Origin: Paenibacillus_Z sp042653205
Lineage (GTDB): Bacteria; Bacillota; Bacilli; Paenibacillales; Paenibacillaceae
Direction: 5' to 3'
DNA length: 64,000 bases
Assembly (NCBI RefSeq): GCF_042653205.1
Contig: NZ_JBHSHY010000011.1
Location: forward strand, 62,001 to 126,000
The translations under genes were made by a program, and so were the position numbers. The notes under the pieces are model-generated. The model was not told the DNA's origin. It did no database searches and worked only from the letters and a program-made list of their open reading frames with translations. Positions 23,969 through 31,765 of the stretch are shown here, in pieces. Position 1 is the stretch's first letter; the number at the start of each line of letters is the position of its first letter.

Positions 23969-24847
23969 CTATTTTCGCAGGTTCCACGCATCCGCGCCGT
24001 ACTTCTCGGCGGCGAGGCGCTCGGCCAGCTCCGTCTCGAACACGGTCAGTTCGCCGGGCTCCAGCTCCGCGCCGAGATGTTCGGCAAAGCCGGCGAGGAA
24101 GGCCTCTTCCAGGTCCCGGATGGCTGCGGGAGCCATGCTTTTGCGCCGCAGACAGGCATTAATCGCCACGGCATGGCGCTCGAACGCCGCGCGCATCCGG
24201 CGCTTGCGTTCCGCGTCCGGGAAACGCAGGACGTCGTGCAGCAGCCCGGCATCCAGCTCCAGCGGGACCGAGCCGTGCTGCAGCAGTGCGCCGTCCGCGC
24301 GCATTTGGGCGCTTCCCGCGATTTTCCGGCCTTCGACGACGATCTCGTAATCGGCCGGAGCGTCGAAGCAGGCCGCGGACGCTTGCCCGGGGGAAGCCGG
24401 CCCGGCACCGGCCCCCGCCGACGCGCGTTCGGCGTCGTTCGGCAGCCCCGCGCCGCCTCCGGCGCCGAACGCGCGGGCGTCCAGTCCGAGCCGGCGAAAG
24501 CCCGCCAGCAGGCCTGCGCTCAGCATGGCGCACGCTTCCGCCACGCCGGCCGGAATGCCCGGATGGTCCTCCGCCACGACCAGGCTGTATGTCAGCTCGC
24601 GGTCGTGCAGGACAGCCCGGCCGCCGGTCGGCCTGCGGACGAAGGCGACGCCGCGCGCCTCGATGGCCGCGAAGTCGACGTCCCGTTCGGCGCGCTGGAA
24701 GCGCCCGACGGACAGCGTCGGCTCCTGCCAGCCGTAGAATCGCAAGGTCGGCGGGACGAGCCCGCGGGCATGCGCGGTCAGTATCGCTTCGTCGATCGCC
24801 ATGTTCTCCGCCGCGCTTCTAACGCCGGTGTGCACGAATCGCCACAT
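23969..24847 (-). CDS. lipM: Octanoyltransferase LipM (octanoyl-ACP:GcvH)
   Basis: A 292-residue protein of the lipoate-protein ligase fold. 'RRPTGGRAVLHDRELTYS' is the lipoyl-binding motif. 'ACFDAPADYEIVVEGRKIAGSAQ' carries Cys160, matching the acyl-accepting Cys of Bacillus LipM. LipM moves octanoate from ACP to the H protein, from which LipL passes it to other complexes. ATG 24847 lies five bases after the lpdA stop, in the same operon as gcvH, its substrate. An Ala/Gly-rich insertion before the Cys (about 130-155) is longer than usual. Confidence 0.88.
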   Translation of the reverse strand: MWRFVHTGVRSAAENMAIDEAILTAHARGLVPPTLRFYGWQEPTLSVGRFQRAERDVDFAAIEARGVAFVRRPTGGRAVLHDRELTYSLVVAEDHPGIPAGVAEACAMLSAGLLAGFRRLGLDARAFGAGGGAGLPNDAERASAGAGAGPASPGQASAACFDAPADYEIVVEGRKIAGSAQMRADGALLQHGSVPLELDAGLLHDVLRFPDAERKRRMRAAFERHAVAINACLRRKSMAPAAIRDLEEAFLAGFAEHLGAELEPGELTVFETELAERLAAEKYGADAWNLRK

Positions 24848-24852
24848 GGGGC

Positions 24853-26265
24853 TCACATCCCGAGCGCCAGGCCGTCCGCGCCCAGCATCGCTTCGCCGAG
24901 AATTTCCGACAGCGTCGGGTGCGGATGCACCATCCGGCCGACCTGCATCGACGTCGCCTCCAGCAGCCGGGCGAGCGCCGCCTCGCCGATATAATCGGTC
25001 ACGTGCGGGCCGATCATGTGCACGCCGAGAATAGCGTTCGAGCCTTCCTCCGCCACGACCTTGACGAACCCGTCGGTCTCCCCGAAGACGAGCGCCTTGC
25101 CGATCGCCTTGAACGAGAACTTGCCGATCTTGACCGAACGGCCGTCCTCGATCGCCGCCTGCTCCGTCAAGCCGACCGACGCGATTTCCGGCCGGCCGTA
25201 GACGCATTTCGGCACGGACGCGGGATCCGGCGCGTGGGCGTCAAGCCCGCAGATGCGCTCGACCGCCGTCACGCCTTCGTGGCTCGCGACATGGGCGAGC
25301 TGCAGGCCGCCGATGACGTCTCCGATTGCATACACGCGCGGATTCGCCGTCCGCATGGACGAATCGACGGCGATGCATCCGCGCTCGACGGCCGCGCCGG
25401 TCCGCTCGAGGCCGAAGCCCTCGACGTTCGCGGCCCGGCCGACGGAGACGAGCATCCGCTCGGCTTCAAGCGTCTCGGTCTTGCCCGCGCGCTCGATCTG
25501 CGCCGCAATGCCGTCCGCGCCGGCCGTCACTCCGCCGTCGGCCAGACGGGCGCCGGTCACGACCTTGATCCGGCGCTTGGCGAACAGCCGCGCCAGCTCA
25601 CGCGAGACGTCGGCGTCCTCAGCCGGCACGAGCCGGTCCGCGGTCTCGACGATCGTCACCCGCACGCCGAAGTCCGCGAGCAGCGACGCCCACTCCACGC
25701 CGATCGCGCCGCCGCCGACGATCAGCATCGACTCCGGCAGCTCCGTCATCGCGAGCGCTTCGTCGCTCGTCATGATGCGCGGGTCGGCCGGCAAGCCCGG
25801 CAGCCGCCGCGGGCGCGAGCCGGTCGCCACGATCAGATGGCCGAAGCCGATGCTGTCGGAGACAGCCCCGGCCGCGATGTCGATGATGCCGGCGCGCTCG
25901 CCGTCCGGCTCGCAGGACGCGATCGTGCCGGTTCCGGCATATACCGCGATGCCGTTCTTCTTCATCAGGAATTCGACGCCGGCATGCAGCTGCCGCACGA
26001 CGGCGTTCTTGCGGGCGAGCACGCCCGCGAAATCGACCTCGACGCCGCCCGCCCGGATGCCGAAGCTTTCGCTCCGCTTCATCGTCTCGAACAGCTCCGC
26101 GCTGCGCAGCAGCGTCTTGCTCGGAATGCAGCCCTTATGCAGGCAGGTGCCGCCGAGGCCTTCCTTCTCCACGAGCGCGACCCGCTTGCCGAGCTGCGCG
26201 GCGCGAATCGCCGCCGCGTAGCCGCCGGGACCGCCGCCTAATATGACGATGTCGTAATCGTTCAC
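24853..26265 (-). CDS. lpdA: Dihydrolipoamide dehydrogenase (glycine-cleavage L protein)
   Basis: A 470-residue FAD enzyme that reoxidises the dihydrolipoyl arm of GcvH with NAD+. Visible are the FAD site 'GGGPGGYAAAIRA' (10-22), redox pair Cys41/Cys46 in 'GGTCLHKGC', the NAD site 'GGGAIGVEWASLL', and the C-terminal active-site 'HPHPTLSE'. The start is GTG 26265 with GGAGGAAG before it. Placed between sdaAA and lipM, it is probably a dedicated L protein for glycine cleavage rather than for a 2-oxo-acid complex. Confidence 0.93.
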   Translation of the reverse strand: MNDYDIVILGGGPGGYAAAIRAAQLGKRVALVEKEGLGGTCLHKGCIPSKTLLRSAELFETMKRSESFGIRAGGVEVDFAGVLARKNAVVRQLHAGVEFLMKKNGIAVYAGTGTIASCEPDGERAGIIDIAAGAVSDSIGFGHLIVATGSRPRRLPGLPADPRIMTSDEALAMTELPESMLIVGGGAIGVEWASLLADFGVRVTIVETADRLVPAEDADVSRELARLFAKRRIKVVTGARLADGGVTAGADGIAAQIERAGKTETLEAERMLVSVGRAANVEGFGLERTGAAVERGCIAVDSSMRTANPRVYAIGDVIGGLQLAHVASHEGVTAVERICGLDAHAPDPASVPKCVYGRPEIASVGLTEQAAIEDGRSVKIGKFSFKAIGKALVFGETDGFVKVVAEEGSNAILGVHMIGPHVTDYIGEAALARLLEATSMQVGRMVHPHPTLSEILGEAMLGADGLALGM

Positions 26266-26323
26266 GAATCTTCCTCCGCCTCTGTCGTTATGTTATCGGT
26301 CATCGTTTCGGTAATGAGTTCGG

Positions 26324-27295
26324 TTATGATTCCGGTTGCGAATCCGATTGCGATTCCGGTCTCGGTTGTGATTGCGGTTGCGATTCAGGTCTCGGTTGCG
26401 ACTGCGGTTGCGATTTCGGCCTTGCGGCGCGCAGCCGATCCGTAATCTCCCGCCCGGTCGGCGTCTGTGCCAGTCCGCCGAGCGCCGTCTCGCGGTGCGC
26501 GGCAGGCATGGCCGAACCGATTTCCAGCATGACGCCGATCACCTCGTCCGACGGAATGACGCTCCGCACGCCGGCCAGCGCCATATCCGCGGCCGCGAGC
26601 GCGTTGACGGCGCCGAGCCCGTTGCGAACGATGCACGGCACCTCGACGAGCCCCGCGACGGGGTCGCAGACGAGCCCGAGCGTGTTCTTAAGCGCCAGGC
26701 CGACCGCGTGAACGGCCTGCTCCGCGCTGCCGCCGCGCAGCTCGGTCAGCGCCCCCGCGGCCATGCCGATGGCAGAGCCGACCTCGGCTTGGCAGCCCCC
26801 TTCGGCGCCGGAGACGAAGGAATTGTTGGCGATGACGTAGCCGATGGCGCCGGCGGCGAACAGCCCTTCGACGAGCTTCTCGTCCGGCCAGCCGAACCGT
26901 TCCTGCGAGCTGACGAAGACGCCGGGGATGATGCCGCACGAGCCGGCGGTCGGGGTTGCGACGATGCGCCCCATCGACGCGTTGACTTCCGATACGGCGA
27001 GGGCGTACGCCATCGCGAGTCCCGCCCAGTTCCCGACGGACGGCTCGCCGCGTTCGAGGTACGCGTTCATTTTGCGGCCGTCCCCGCCGACGAGTCCGCT
27101 TCGCGAGACGGGGGCTTCATCCAGCCCCTTGCGGACCGCCTCTTTCATCACCTGATAATAGCCGGCCATCTGGCGGAAGGCGTCCTCCTCGGACACGCCG
27201 GCTTCGGCCGCCTGCTCCGCGAGCATCAGCCCGCCGATCGTGCGGCCTTCCGCCGCGCACAGCGCCGACAGTTCTTGCAGCGTACGGAATCGCAT
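26324..27295 (-). CDS. sdaAA: L-serine dehydratase, iron-sulfur alpha subunit
   Basis: A 323-residue subunit of the [4Fe-4S] L-serine ammonia-lyase, which turns serine into pyruvate and ammonia. The Cys motifs 'AGSCGIIPG', 'GGCQAEVGSA' and 'CDPVAGLVEVPC' supply cluster ligands. About 290 residues match the family; after 'DRLRAARPK' there is an added Ser/Gln/Pro-rich tail of about 30 residues made of a repeated ten-residue unit. It lies 12 bases after sdaAB. Confidence 0.93.
   Translation of the reverse strand: MRFRTLQELSALCAAEGRTIGGLMLAEQAAEAGVSEEDAFRQMAGYYQVMKEAVRKGLDEAPVSRSGLVGGDGRKMNAYLERGEPSVGNWAGLAMAYALAVSEVNASMGRIVATPTAGSCGIIPGVFVSSQERFGWPDEKLVEGLFAAGAIGYVIANNSFVSGAEGGCQAEVGSAIGMAAGALTELRGGSAEQAVHAVGLALKNTLGLVCDPVAGLVEVPCIVRNGLGAVNALAAADMALAGVRSVIPSDEVIGVMLEIGSAMPAAHRETALGGLAQTPTGREITDRLRAARPKSQPQSQPRPESQPQSQPRPESQSDSQPES
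26335..26415. repeat. 30-bp repeat coding the SdaAA tail
   Basis: Two near-identical 30-bp units (TGCGATTC.GGTCTCGG...) plus partial copies make up the 3' end of sdaAA and encode Pro-Glu-Ser-Gln-type repeats. GGTT/TGCGA-like pieces continue past the stop to about 26300. Confidence 0.75.
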
Positions 27296-27307
27296 CTCGA
27301 CAGCTCC

Positions 27308-27973
27308 TTAGTTCAAATGAATGACGGCGACCTCTCCGACATGCGGCAGCGACGCGATCGCGCGCAGCAGCGCCTCGTCCGGCATGCGGTCGCACTCGGC
27401 GACCGTCAGCGCCGCGCCGCCCCGCCCCTGCCGGCCCGTCTGCAGGTAGCCGATATTGAGGCCGGCCCCGCCGATCGCCTGCGCGATGGCGGCCAGGACG
27501 CCGACCTGATCGGCGTGCGCGACGGCGATCGCCGGGTAATGTCCCGAGCAGCCGGCCTTGAAGCCGTTAATCTCGTGAATCTCGATCGTACCGCCGCCGA
27601 CCGACGCCCCGCCGACCGTGACGACGCGCGCGCCGCGCGCGGCTTCGATCTCCGCGTAATTGGGATGGGGCTTCGCCCCGGCTCCCCGGCGGATCGTCAC
27701 GCTCAGCCCTGCCCGTTCCGCTTCGGCGAAGGCCGACGGGATCCGCCCGTCGTCCGTGGCGAAATCGAGCAGCCCGCCGACGATCGCGAGATCGGTGCCG
27801 TGGCCGGCGAACGTCTCCGCGAAGGAGCCGTACAGCGTGACGACCGCCCGATCCGGCACGTCCCCGAGCAGCTGCCGGGCCGCCCGGCCGAGCCGCGCCG
27901 CACCCGCGGTGTGCGAGCTCGACGGACCGACCATAACCGGCCCGATGATGGAAAACACGTCCTTAAACCGCAT
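27308..27973 (-). CDS. sdaAB: L-serine dehydratase, iron-sulfur beta subunit
   Basis: A 221-residue partner of SdaAA: 'DVFSIIGPVMVGPSSSHTAGAARLG' at the N-terminus and a C-terminal ACT domain ('VGVLAAIAQAIGGAGLNIGYLQTGR') for allosteric serine binding. GGGGGAG precedes the ATG. It lies 66 bases after gcvH and 12 bases before sdaAA. In this operon it would remove serine formed from glycine through GlyA. Confidence 0.93.
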   Translation of the reverse strand: MRFKDVFSIIGPVMVGPSSSHTAGAARLGRAARQLLGDVPDRAVVTLYGSFAETFAGHGTDLAIVGGLLDFATDDGRIPSAFAEAERAGLSVTIRRGAGAKPHPNYAEIEAARGARVVTVGGASVGGGTIEIHEINGFKAGCSGHYPAIAVAHADQVGVLAAIAQAIGGAGLNIGYLQTGRQGRGGAALTVAECDRMPDEALLRAIASLPHVGEVAVIHLN

Positions 27974-28039
27974 GGCTTCGTCTCCCCCGAGCGGCGCGGG
28001 GCGCGTTACGGCCGGCCATCTCCCGCCGCGCCCGTCCGC

Positions 28040-28432
28040 TTATTTGCCCGTAATGTAAGCCGCGTACCGATCGGCGCTGAGCAGGCCCGCGACGATCTCC
28101 GCCGCATCTCCGTCGACCTCGACTTCCACGATCCAGCCTTCACCGTAAGGATCACCGTTGACGAGCTCAGGCGCGTCCAACAGCGCCTCGTTCACCTTCG
28201 TCACGCGGCCCGTGACCGGGCTGTACAATTCGGATACCGTCTTGACCGATTCGATGGAGCCCATCGGCTGGGCCGCTTCGACCTCTGCGCCGACCTCCGG
28301 GAATTCGACGAACACGATGTCGCCCAGTTGGCTCTGCGCGAAATCCGTAATGCCGATCCGGACGCGTCCGTCAGCCGCCTCCGCCCATTCATGCTCCTCC
28401 GAATAGCCCAGTCCTTGTTTCACTTCGCTCAT
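28040..28432 (-). CDS. gcvH: Glycine cleavage system H protein
   Basis: A 130-residue carrier protein whose Lys64 ('GSIESVKTVSELYSPVTG') receives the lipoyl arm and shuttles the aminomethyl group from GcvP to GcvT and GcvL. The second ATG (28432) is chosen, as GAAAGG lies nine bases before it. It is the first gene behind the minus-strand glycine riboswitch and is separated from gcvT-PA-PB, which have their own riboswitch. Confidence 0.95.
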   Translation of the reverse strand: MSEVKQGLGYSEEHEWAEAADGRVRIGITDFAQSQLGDIVFVEFPEVGAEVEAAQPMGSIESVKTVSELYSPVTGRVTKVNEALLDAPELVNGDPYGEGWIVEVEVDGDAAEIVAGLLSADRYAAYITGK

Positions 28433-28564
28433 GTCCAGCATCCTTTCGTCGTATAATTTGATAGCTTGCTTCAGATCCCGTTTTGGAGATCCCGTATGGC
28501 GCAGCTTCCGCCCGCAGGGATCGTCCAGCCCTGCTCCGTGCTCGCGGCAGCCGCGCGCACACGC

Positions 28565-28608
28565 GAAAAAGGACAGAGCTTCGGCCTGTCGCCGAAATCC
28601 CTGTCCTT
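28565..28608 (-). terminator. Riboswitch-linked intrinsic terminator before gcvH
   Basis: Minus strand: AAGGACAG pairs with CTGTCCTT around an inner TTCGGC / GCCGAA stem, followed by TTTTT. The left arm AAGGACAG is the 3' end of the second aptamer, so ligand binding and termination compete. Confidence 0.85.
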
Positions 28609-28797
28609 GGTACCTGAGAGTTTAGGCGGCCCGGTCGGACCGCAGTTACCCCTTTGGTGGCTGCTCGCTCTCTCCAGAGCCGCGTCGAATGGCGGTTCAT
28701 TGTACCTGAGAGATTGATCGTCCGGCCGGCTAGCCGTCGACTTGCTCCTTCGGTGCCCGCAGGGAACGCTTCCCCGGCGGGTCTCTCCCAACCATCG
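28601..28797 (-). ncRNA. Tandem glycine riboswitch upstream of gcvH
   Basis: Minus strand. Two successive aptamers carry the conserved glycine-riboswitch blocks: GGGAGAGACC, ACCGAAGGAGCAAG and CTCTCAGGTA for the first; GGAGAGAGC, ACCAAAGGGGTAAC, CTCTCAGGTACC and GGACAG for the second. The two are joined by a short linker. With the overlapping terminator this is a transcriptional ON switch: glycine binding should free the gcvH operon. Edges are approximate to a few bases. Confidence 0.95.
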
Positions 28798-28825
28798 TCA
28801 TCCGCTTATGATCGCATGTATGCCT

Positions 28826-28855
28826 AGCTTACCGGAGCGGACGAGCCCATGTCAA
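28826..28855 (-). promoter_or_regulatory. Promoter of the gcvH operon
   Basis: Perfect TTGACA (-35) at 28850-28855 on the minus strand, 18 bases, then TAAGCT (-10) at 28826-28831. Transcription would start about 25 bases before the riboswitch. Confidence 0.6.
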
Positions 28856-28894
28856 TATAGCTTACAAGGATTTTATTTTTTTCGGCTTCCCCCG

Positions 28895-28924
28895 TTGACG
28901 TTCGACAAGAATGTCATGTATAAG
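28895..28924 (+). promoter_or_regulatory. Promoter of the gcvT-gcvPA-gcvPB operon
   Basis: TTGACG (-35) at 28895-28900, 18 bases, TATAAG (-10) at 28919-28924. The riboswitch begins about 30 bases further on. Confidence 0.7.
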
Positions 28925-28950
28925 TAAATTATCCAACCGAATATGCGGAT

Positions 28951-29158
28951 GATGATAACGGGAGAGATCGCGGATCGCAGATCGGCGGCGCCGAAGGAGT
29001 AAACCTGATTACGGTGAATCTCTCAGGCAAAAGGACCTTTATCGGACGCACCTCTGGAGAGCACGCCGCACCGGACGCGGGAAGTCCGCGGCGTCACCCA
29101 CGGTGAAACCCCGGGCAAAACTGCCCGCGGGGCAACTCTCAGGTACAAAGGACAGAGC
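28951..29158 (+). ncRNA. Tandem glycine riboswitch upstream of gcvT
   Basis: Two aptamers: GGGAGAGATC, GCCGAAGGAGTAAAC and CTCTCAGGCAAAAGGAC for the first; CTCTGGAGAGCACG, ACCCACGGTGAAACC, GGGGCAACTCTCAGG and AAAGGACAGAG for the second. It is divergent from the riboswitch before gcvH; about 150 bp carrying both promoters lie between them. Confidence 0.95.
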
Positions 29159-29221
29159 GGAAAGAACGGACGCCGGGCGGCTATGCTGCCGCGGGCGACG
29201 GTTCTTTTTGCCGCTGTCCTT
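29148..29221 (+). terminator. Riboswitch expression platform before gcvT
   Basis: An imperfect hairpin (AAGAAC...GTTCTT, 29162-29206) ends in a T-run. An outer stem can also form between AAGGACAG of the aptamer 3' end (about 29148-29155) and CTGTCCTT (about 29214-29221). These are alternative folds fitting ligand-controlled termination. Confidence 0.65.
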
Positions 29222-29279
29222 ATTTGCGTTTTCGGCCTTTCTTTTTTCGAAACAAAACAGCTGCCTAAGGAGGTTCAAT

Positions 29280-30395
29280 ATGGAGAGCCCGCTCAAACGC
29301 ACGCCGCTTTACCCGCTCTACGCCGAGTTCCCCGAGGCGAGATGCATCGATTTCGGCGGATGGGAGCTTCCCGTCCAATTCGCCGGCATTCAGAAAGAGC
29401 ACGAGGCCGTCCGCACGCGGGCCGGTCTGTTCGACGTGTCCCACATGGGCGAATTTCTCGTGACCGGCCGCTTCGCCGAGGCGTTCCTGCAGCGGTTGAC
29501 GACCAACGACGTCGCCAAACTGCAGGACGGCCAGGCGCAGTACGCGCTCCTGTGCTATCCGGACGGCGGGGTCGTCGACGACCTGCTCGTCTACCGGATT
29601 ACGAACGACCAATACCTGCTCATCGTGAACGCCGGCAATATCGCCAAAGACTTCGAGTGGCTGCGCGAGCATCTGATCGGCGACGTCACGCTCGAGGACC
29701 GCTCCGACGCGCTCGCCCTGCTGGCGCTGCAAGGCCCTGAAGCCGCCGCAATCCTGCGGGGGGCCGCGGGCGGCGGCTTTGACGGCAGCCGCCTGGCGCC
29801 GTTTCACTTCGCCGCCGATGTCCTGATCGGCGAGGCGAAAGCGCTCGTCTCCCGGACCGGCTACACGGGCGAGGACGGCTTCGAAATTTGCGTCGCCGCG
29901 GAAGACGCGCCGCAGGTTTGGCAGGCGCTGCTCGCGGCAGGCAAGCCTCACGGCCTCGTACCGGCCGGCCTCGGCGCGCGGGACACGCTCCGCTTCGAAG
30001 CCCGGCTGCCGCTGTACGGCCAGGAGCTGTCGCGTACGATCTCGCCGCTTGAAGCCGGACTCGGCTTCTTCGTGAAGCTGGACAAAGGCGATTTCATCGG
30101 CCGCGATGCGCTGGCGGCGCAGAAGGCCGGCGGCGTGCCGCGCAAGCTCGTCGGCATCGAAATGATCGACCGCGGCATTCCGCGCCACGCGATGGCTGTC
30201 TACGCGGACGGCCAGCGCATCGGCGAAGTGACGACTGGGACGCAGTCGCCGACGCTGAAGCGCAATCTCGGGCTCGCCCTCGTCGACGCCCGCTTCGCCT
30301 CGCTCGGCACCGAGCTGCAGGTCGACGTCCGCGGCAAGATGTTGAAGGCCCAAGTCGTACCGGCCCCGTTTTACAAACGAACCCCGAAGGAGTGA
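29280..30395 (+). CDS. gcvT: Glycine cleavage system T protein (aminomethyltransferase)
   Basis: A 371-residue protein that releases ammonia and passes the methylene group from GcvH to tetrahydrofolate. 'FGGWELPVQF', 'LFDVSHMGEF' and 'SRTGYTGEDGFE' are clear family blocks. The start at 29280 follows TAAGGAGG; open frame upstream belongs to the riboswitch. First gene of gcvT-gcvPA-gcvPB. Confidence 0.96.
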   Translation: MESPLKRTPLYPLYAEFPEARCIDFGGWELPVQFAGIQKEHEAVRTRAGLFDVSHMGEFLVTGRFAEAFLQRLTTNDVAKLQDGQAQYALLCYPDGGVVDDLLVYRITNDQYLLIVNAGNIAKDFEWLREHLIGDVTLEDRSDALALLALQGPEAAAILRGAAGGGFDGSRLAPFHFAADVLIGEAKALVSRTGYTGEDGFEICVAAEDAPQVWQALLAAGKPHGLVPAGLGARDTLRFEARLPLYGQELSRTISPLEAGLGFFVKLDKGDFIGRDALAAQKAGGVPRKLVGIEMIDRGIPRHAMAVYADGQRIGEVTTGTQSPTLKRNLGLALVDARFASLGTELQVDVRGKMLKAQVVPAPFYKRTPKE

Positions 30396-30400
30396 TACCC

Positions 30401-31765
30401 ATGGCCAACGCGCATCGTTATATTCCCATGACCGAAGAAGACCGCGCCGAAATGCTCTCGGCGATCGGGGCAGGCTCCGTCGAGGAGCTGTTCCGCGACA
30501 TCCCCGAGGACATCCGCTACCGCGGCGTTCTTCCGATGTCCCCGGCGCTCGACGAAATATCCCTGCTCGGGCACCTGAAGGAGCTCGCCGGACGCAACGC
30601 CGATACCGGCACCCGCGCAAGCTTCCTCGGCGCGGGCATCTACGATCACCATATTCCCGTCGTCATCAACCATCTGGCGTCGCGGTCCGAATTTTATACG
30701 GCGTATACGCCGTACCAGCCGGAGATCAGCCAAGGCGAGCTGCAGGCGATCTTCGAATTCCAGTCGTATATCTGCGAGCTGACCGGCATGGCCGTCGCCA
30801 ATGCCAGCATGTACGACGGCGCGACGGCGCTCGCGGAAGCAGCCGCGCTGGCGTCGGGCGCGACCAAGCGCAAGCGGATCGTCGTCTCCCGCGCGGTCCA
30901 TCCGGAAGCGCGGGAAGTCGTCGCCGCGACGGCGCGCGGTCTGAACCTCGAGCTCGTCGAGGTCGGCTACGCCCCGGACGGCTCGACCGACCTTGACGCC
31001 CTGCGCCAGGCGGTCACGCCGGAGACGGCGGCCGTGCTCGTGCAGTCGCCGAATTTCTTCGGCTGCCTCGAGGATCTGACCGCCATCGAGCCGATCGCCC
31101 ACGGCGTCAAAGGCCTGTTCGTCGTCAGCGCGAATCCGATCGCGCTCGGCCTGCTCGAGGCGCCCGGCAAGCTCGGCGCGGACATCGTCGTCGGCGACGC
31201 GCAGCCGCTCGGCATTCCGCAATCGCTCGGCGGCCCGACCTGCGGCTTCTTCGCGGTCGCGGAACCGCTCATGCGCCGGATGCCGGGCCGTATCGTCGGC
31301 CAGACGAAGGACATCGACGGCAAGCGCGGCTTCGTGCTCACGCTGCAGGCGCGGGAGCAGCACATCCGCCGCGAGAAGGCGACCTCCAACATTTGCTCCA
31401 ACCAGGCGCTGCTCGCGCTGTGCGCGTCCATCTACCTGTCGACGATGGGCAAGCAAGGCCTGATCGACGTCGCTTCGCTCAACGCGCGGAAGGCGCATTA
31501 CGCAGCCGGCGCGGTAGCGGCGCGCAGCGGCTTCTCGCTTCCGTTCGCGGCACCGTTCTTCAATGAGTTCGTCGTCCGCCTGCCGGAAGGCGTGTCCGTG
31601 AAAGAGGCGAACCTGGCGCTGCTGCGCGACGGCTATCTCGGCGGATACGATCTCGGCCTCGCCTATCCGGAATTGGCGGGCCATATGCTAGTTGCCGTGA
31701 CGGAGAAACGGACGCGCGGCGAAATCGACGGCTTCGCGGCCAAATTGGAGGAGGCATCGGCATGA
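30401..31765 (+). CDS. gcvPA: Glycine decarboxylase subunit 1 (GcvPA)
   Basis: A 454-residue subunit of the split P protein found in Firmicutes, together with GcvPB forming the PLP-dependent glycine decarboxylase. 'MTEEDRAEML', 'GAGIYDHHIP', 'TPYQPEISQG' and 'SNICSNQAL' are family blocks. ATG 30401 is chosen because AAGGAG lies eight bases upstream; a GTG at 30392 overlaps that site. Its end overlaps the gcvPB start by four bases. Confidence 0.96.
   Translation: MANAHRYIPMTEEDRAEMLSAIGAGSVEELFRDIPEDIRYRGVLPMSPALDEISLLGHLKELAGRNADTGTRASFLGAGIYDHHIPVVINHLASRSEFYTAYTPYQPEISQGELQAIFEFQSYICELTGMAVANASMYDGATALAEAAALASGATKRKRIVVSRAVHPEAREVVAATARGLNLELVEVGYAPDGSTDLDALRQAVTPETAAVLVQSPNFFGCLEDLTAIEPIAHGVKGLFVVSANPIALGLLEAPGKLGADIVVGDAQPLGIPQSLGGPTCGFFAVAEPLMRRMPGRIVGQTKDIDGKRGFVLTLQAREQHIRREKATSNICSNQALLALCASIYLSTMGKQGLIDVASLNARKAHYAAGAVAARSGFSLPFAAPFFNEFVVRLPEGVSVKEANLALLRDGYLGGYDLGLAYPELAGHMLVAVTEKRTRGEIDGFAAKLEEASA

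Noticed and set aside
30392..30394. GTG as start of gcvPA
   Set aside because: It overlaps the AAGGAG ribosome site that fits ATG 30401 at normal spacing.
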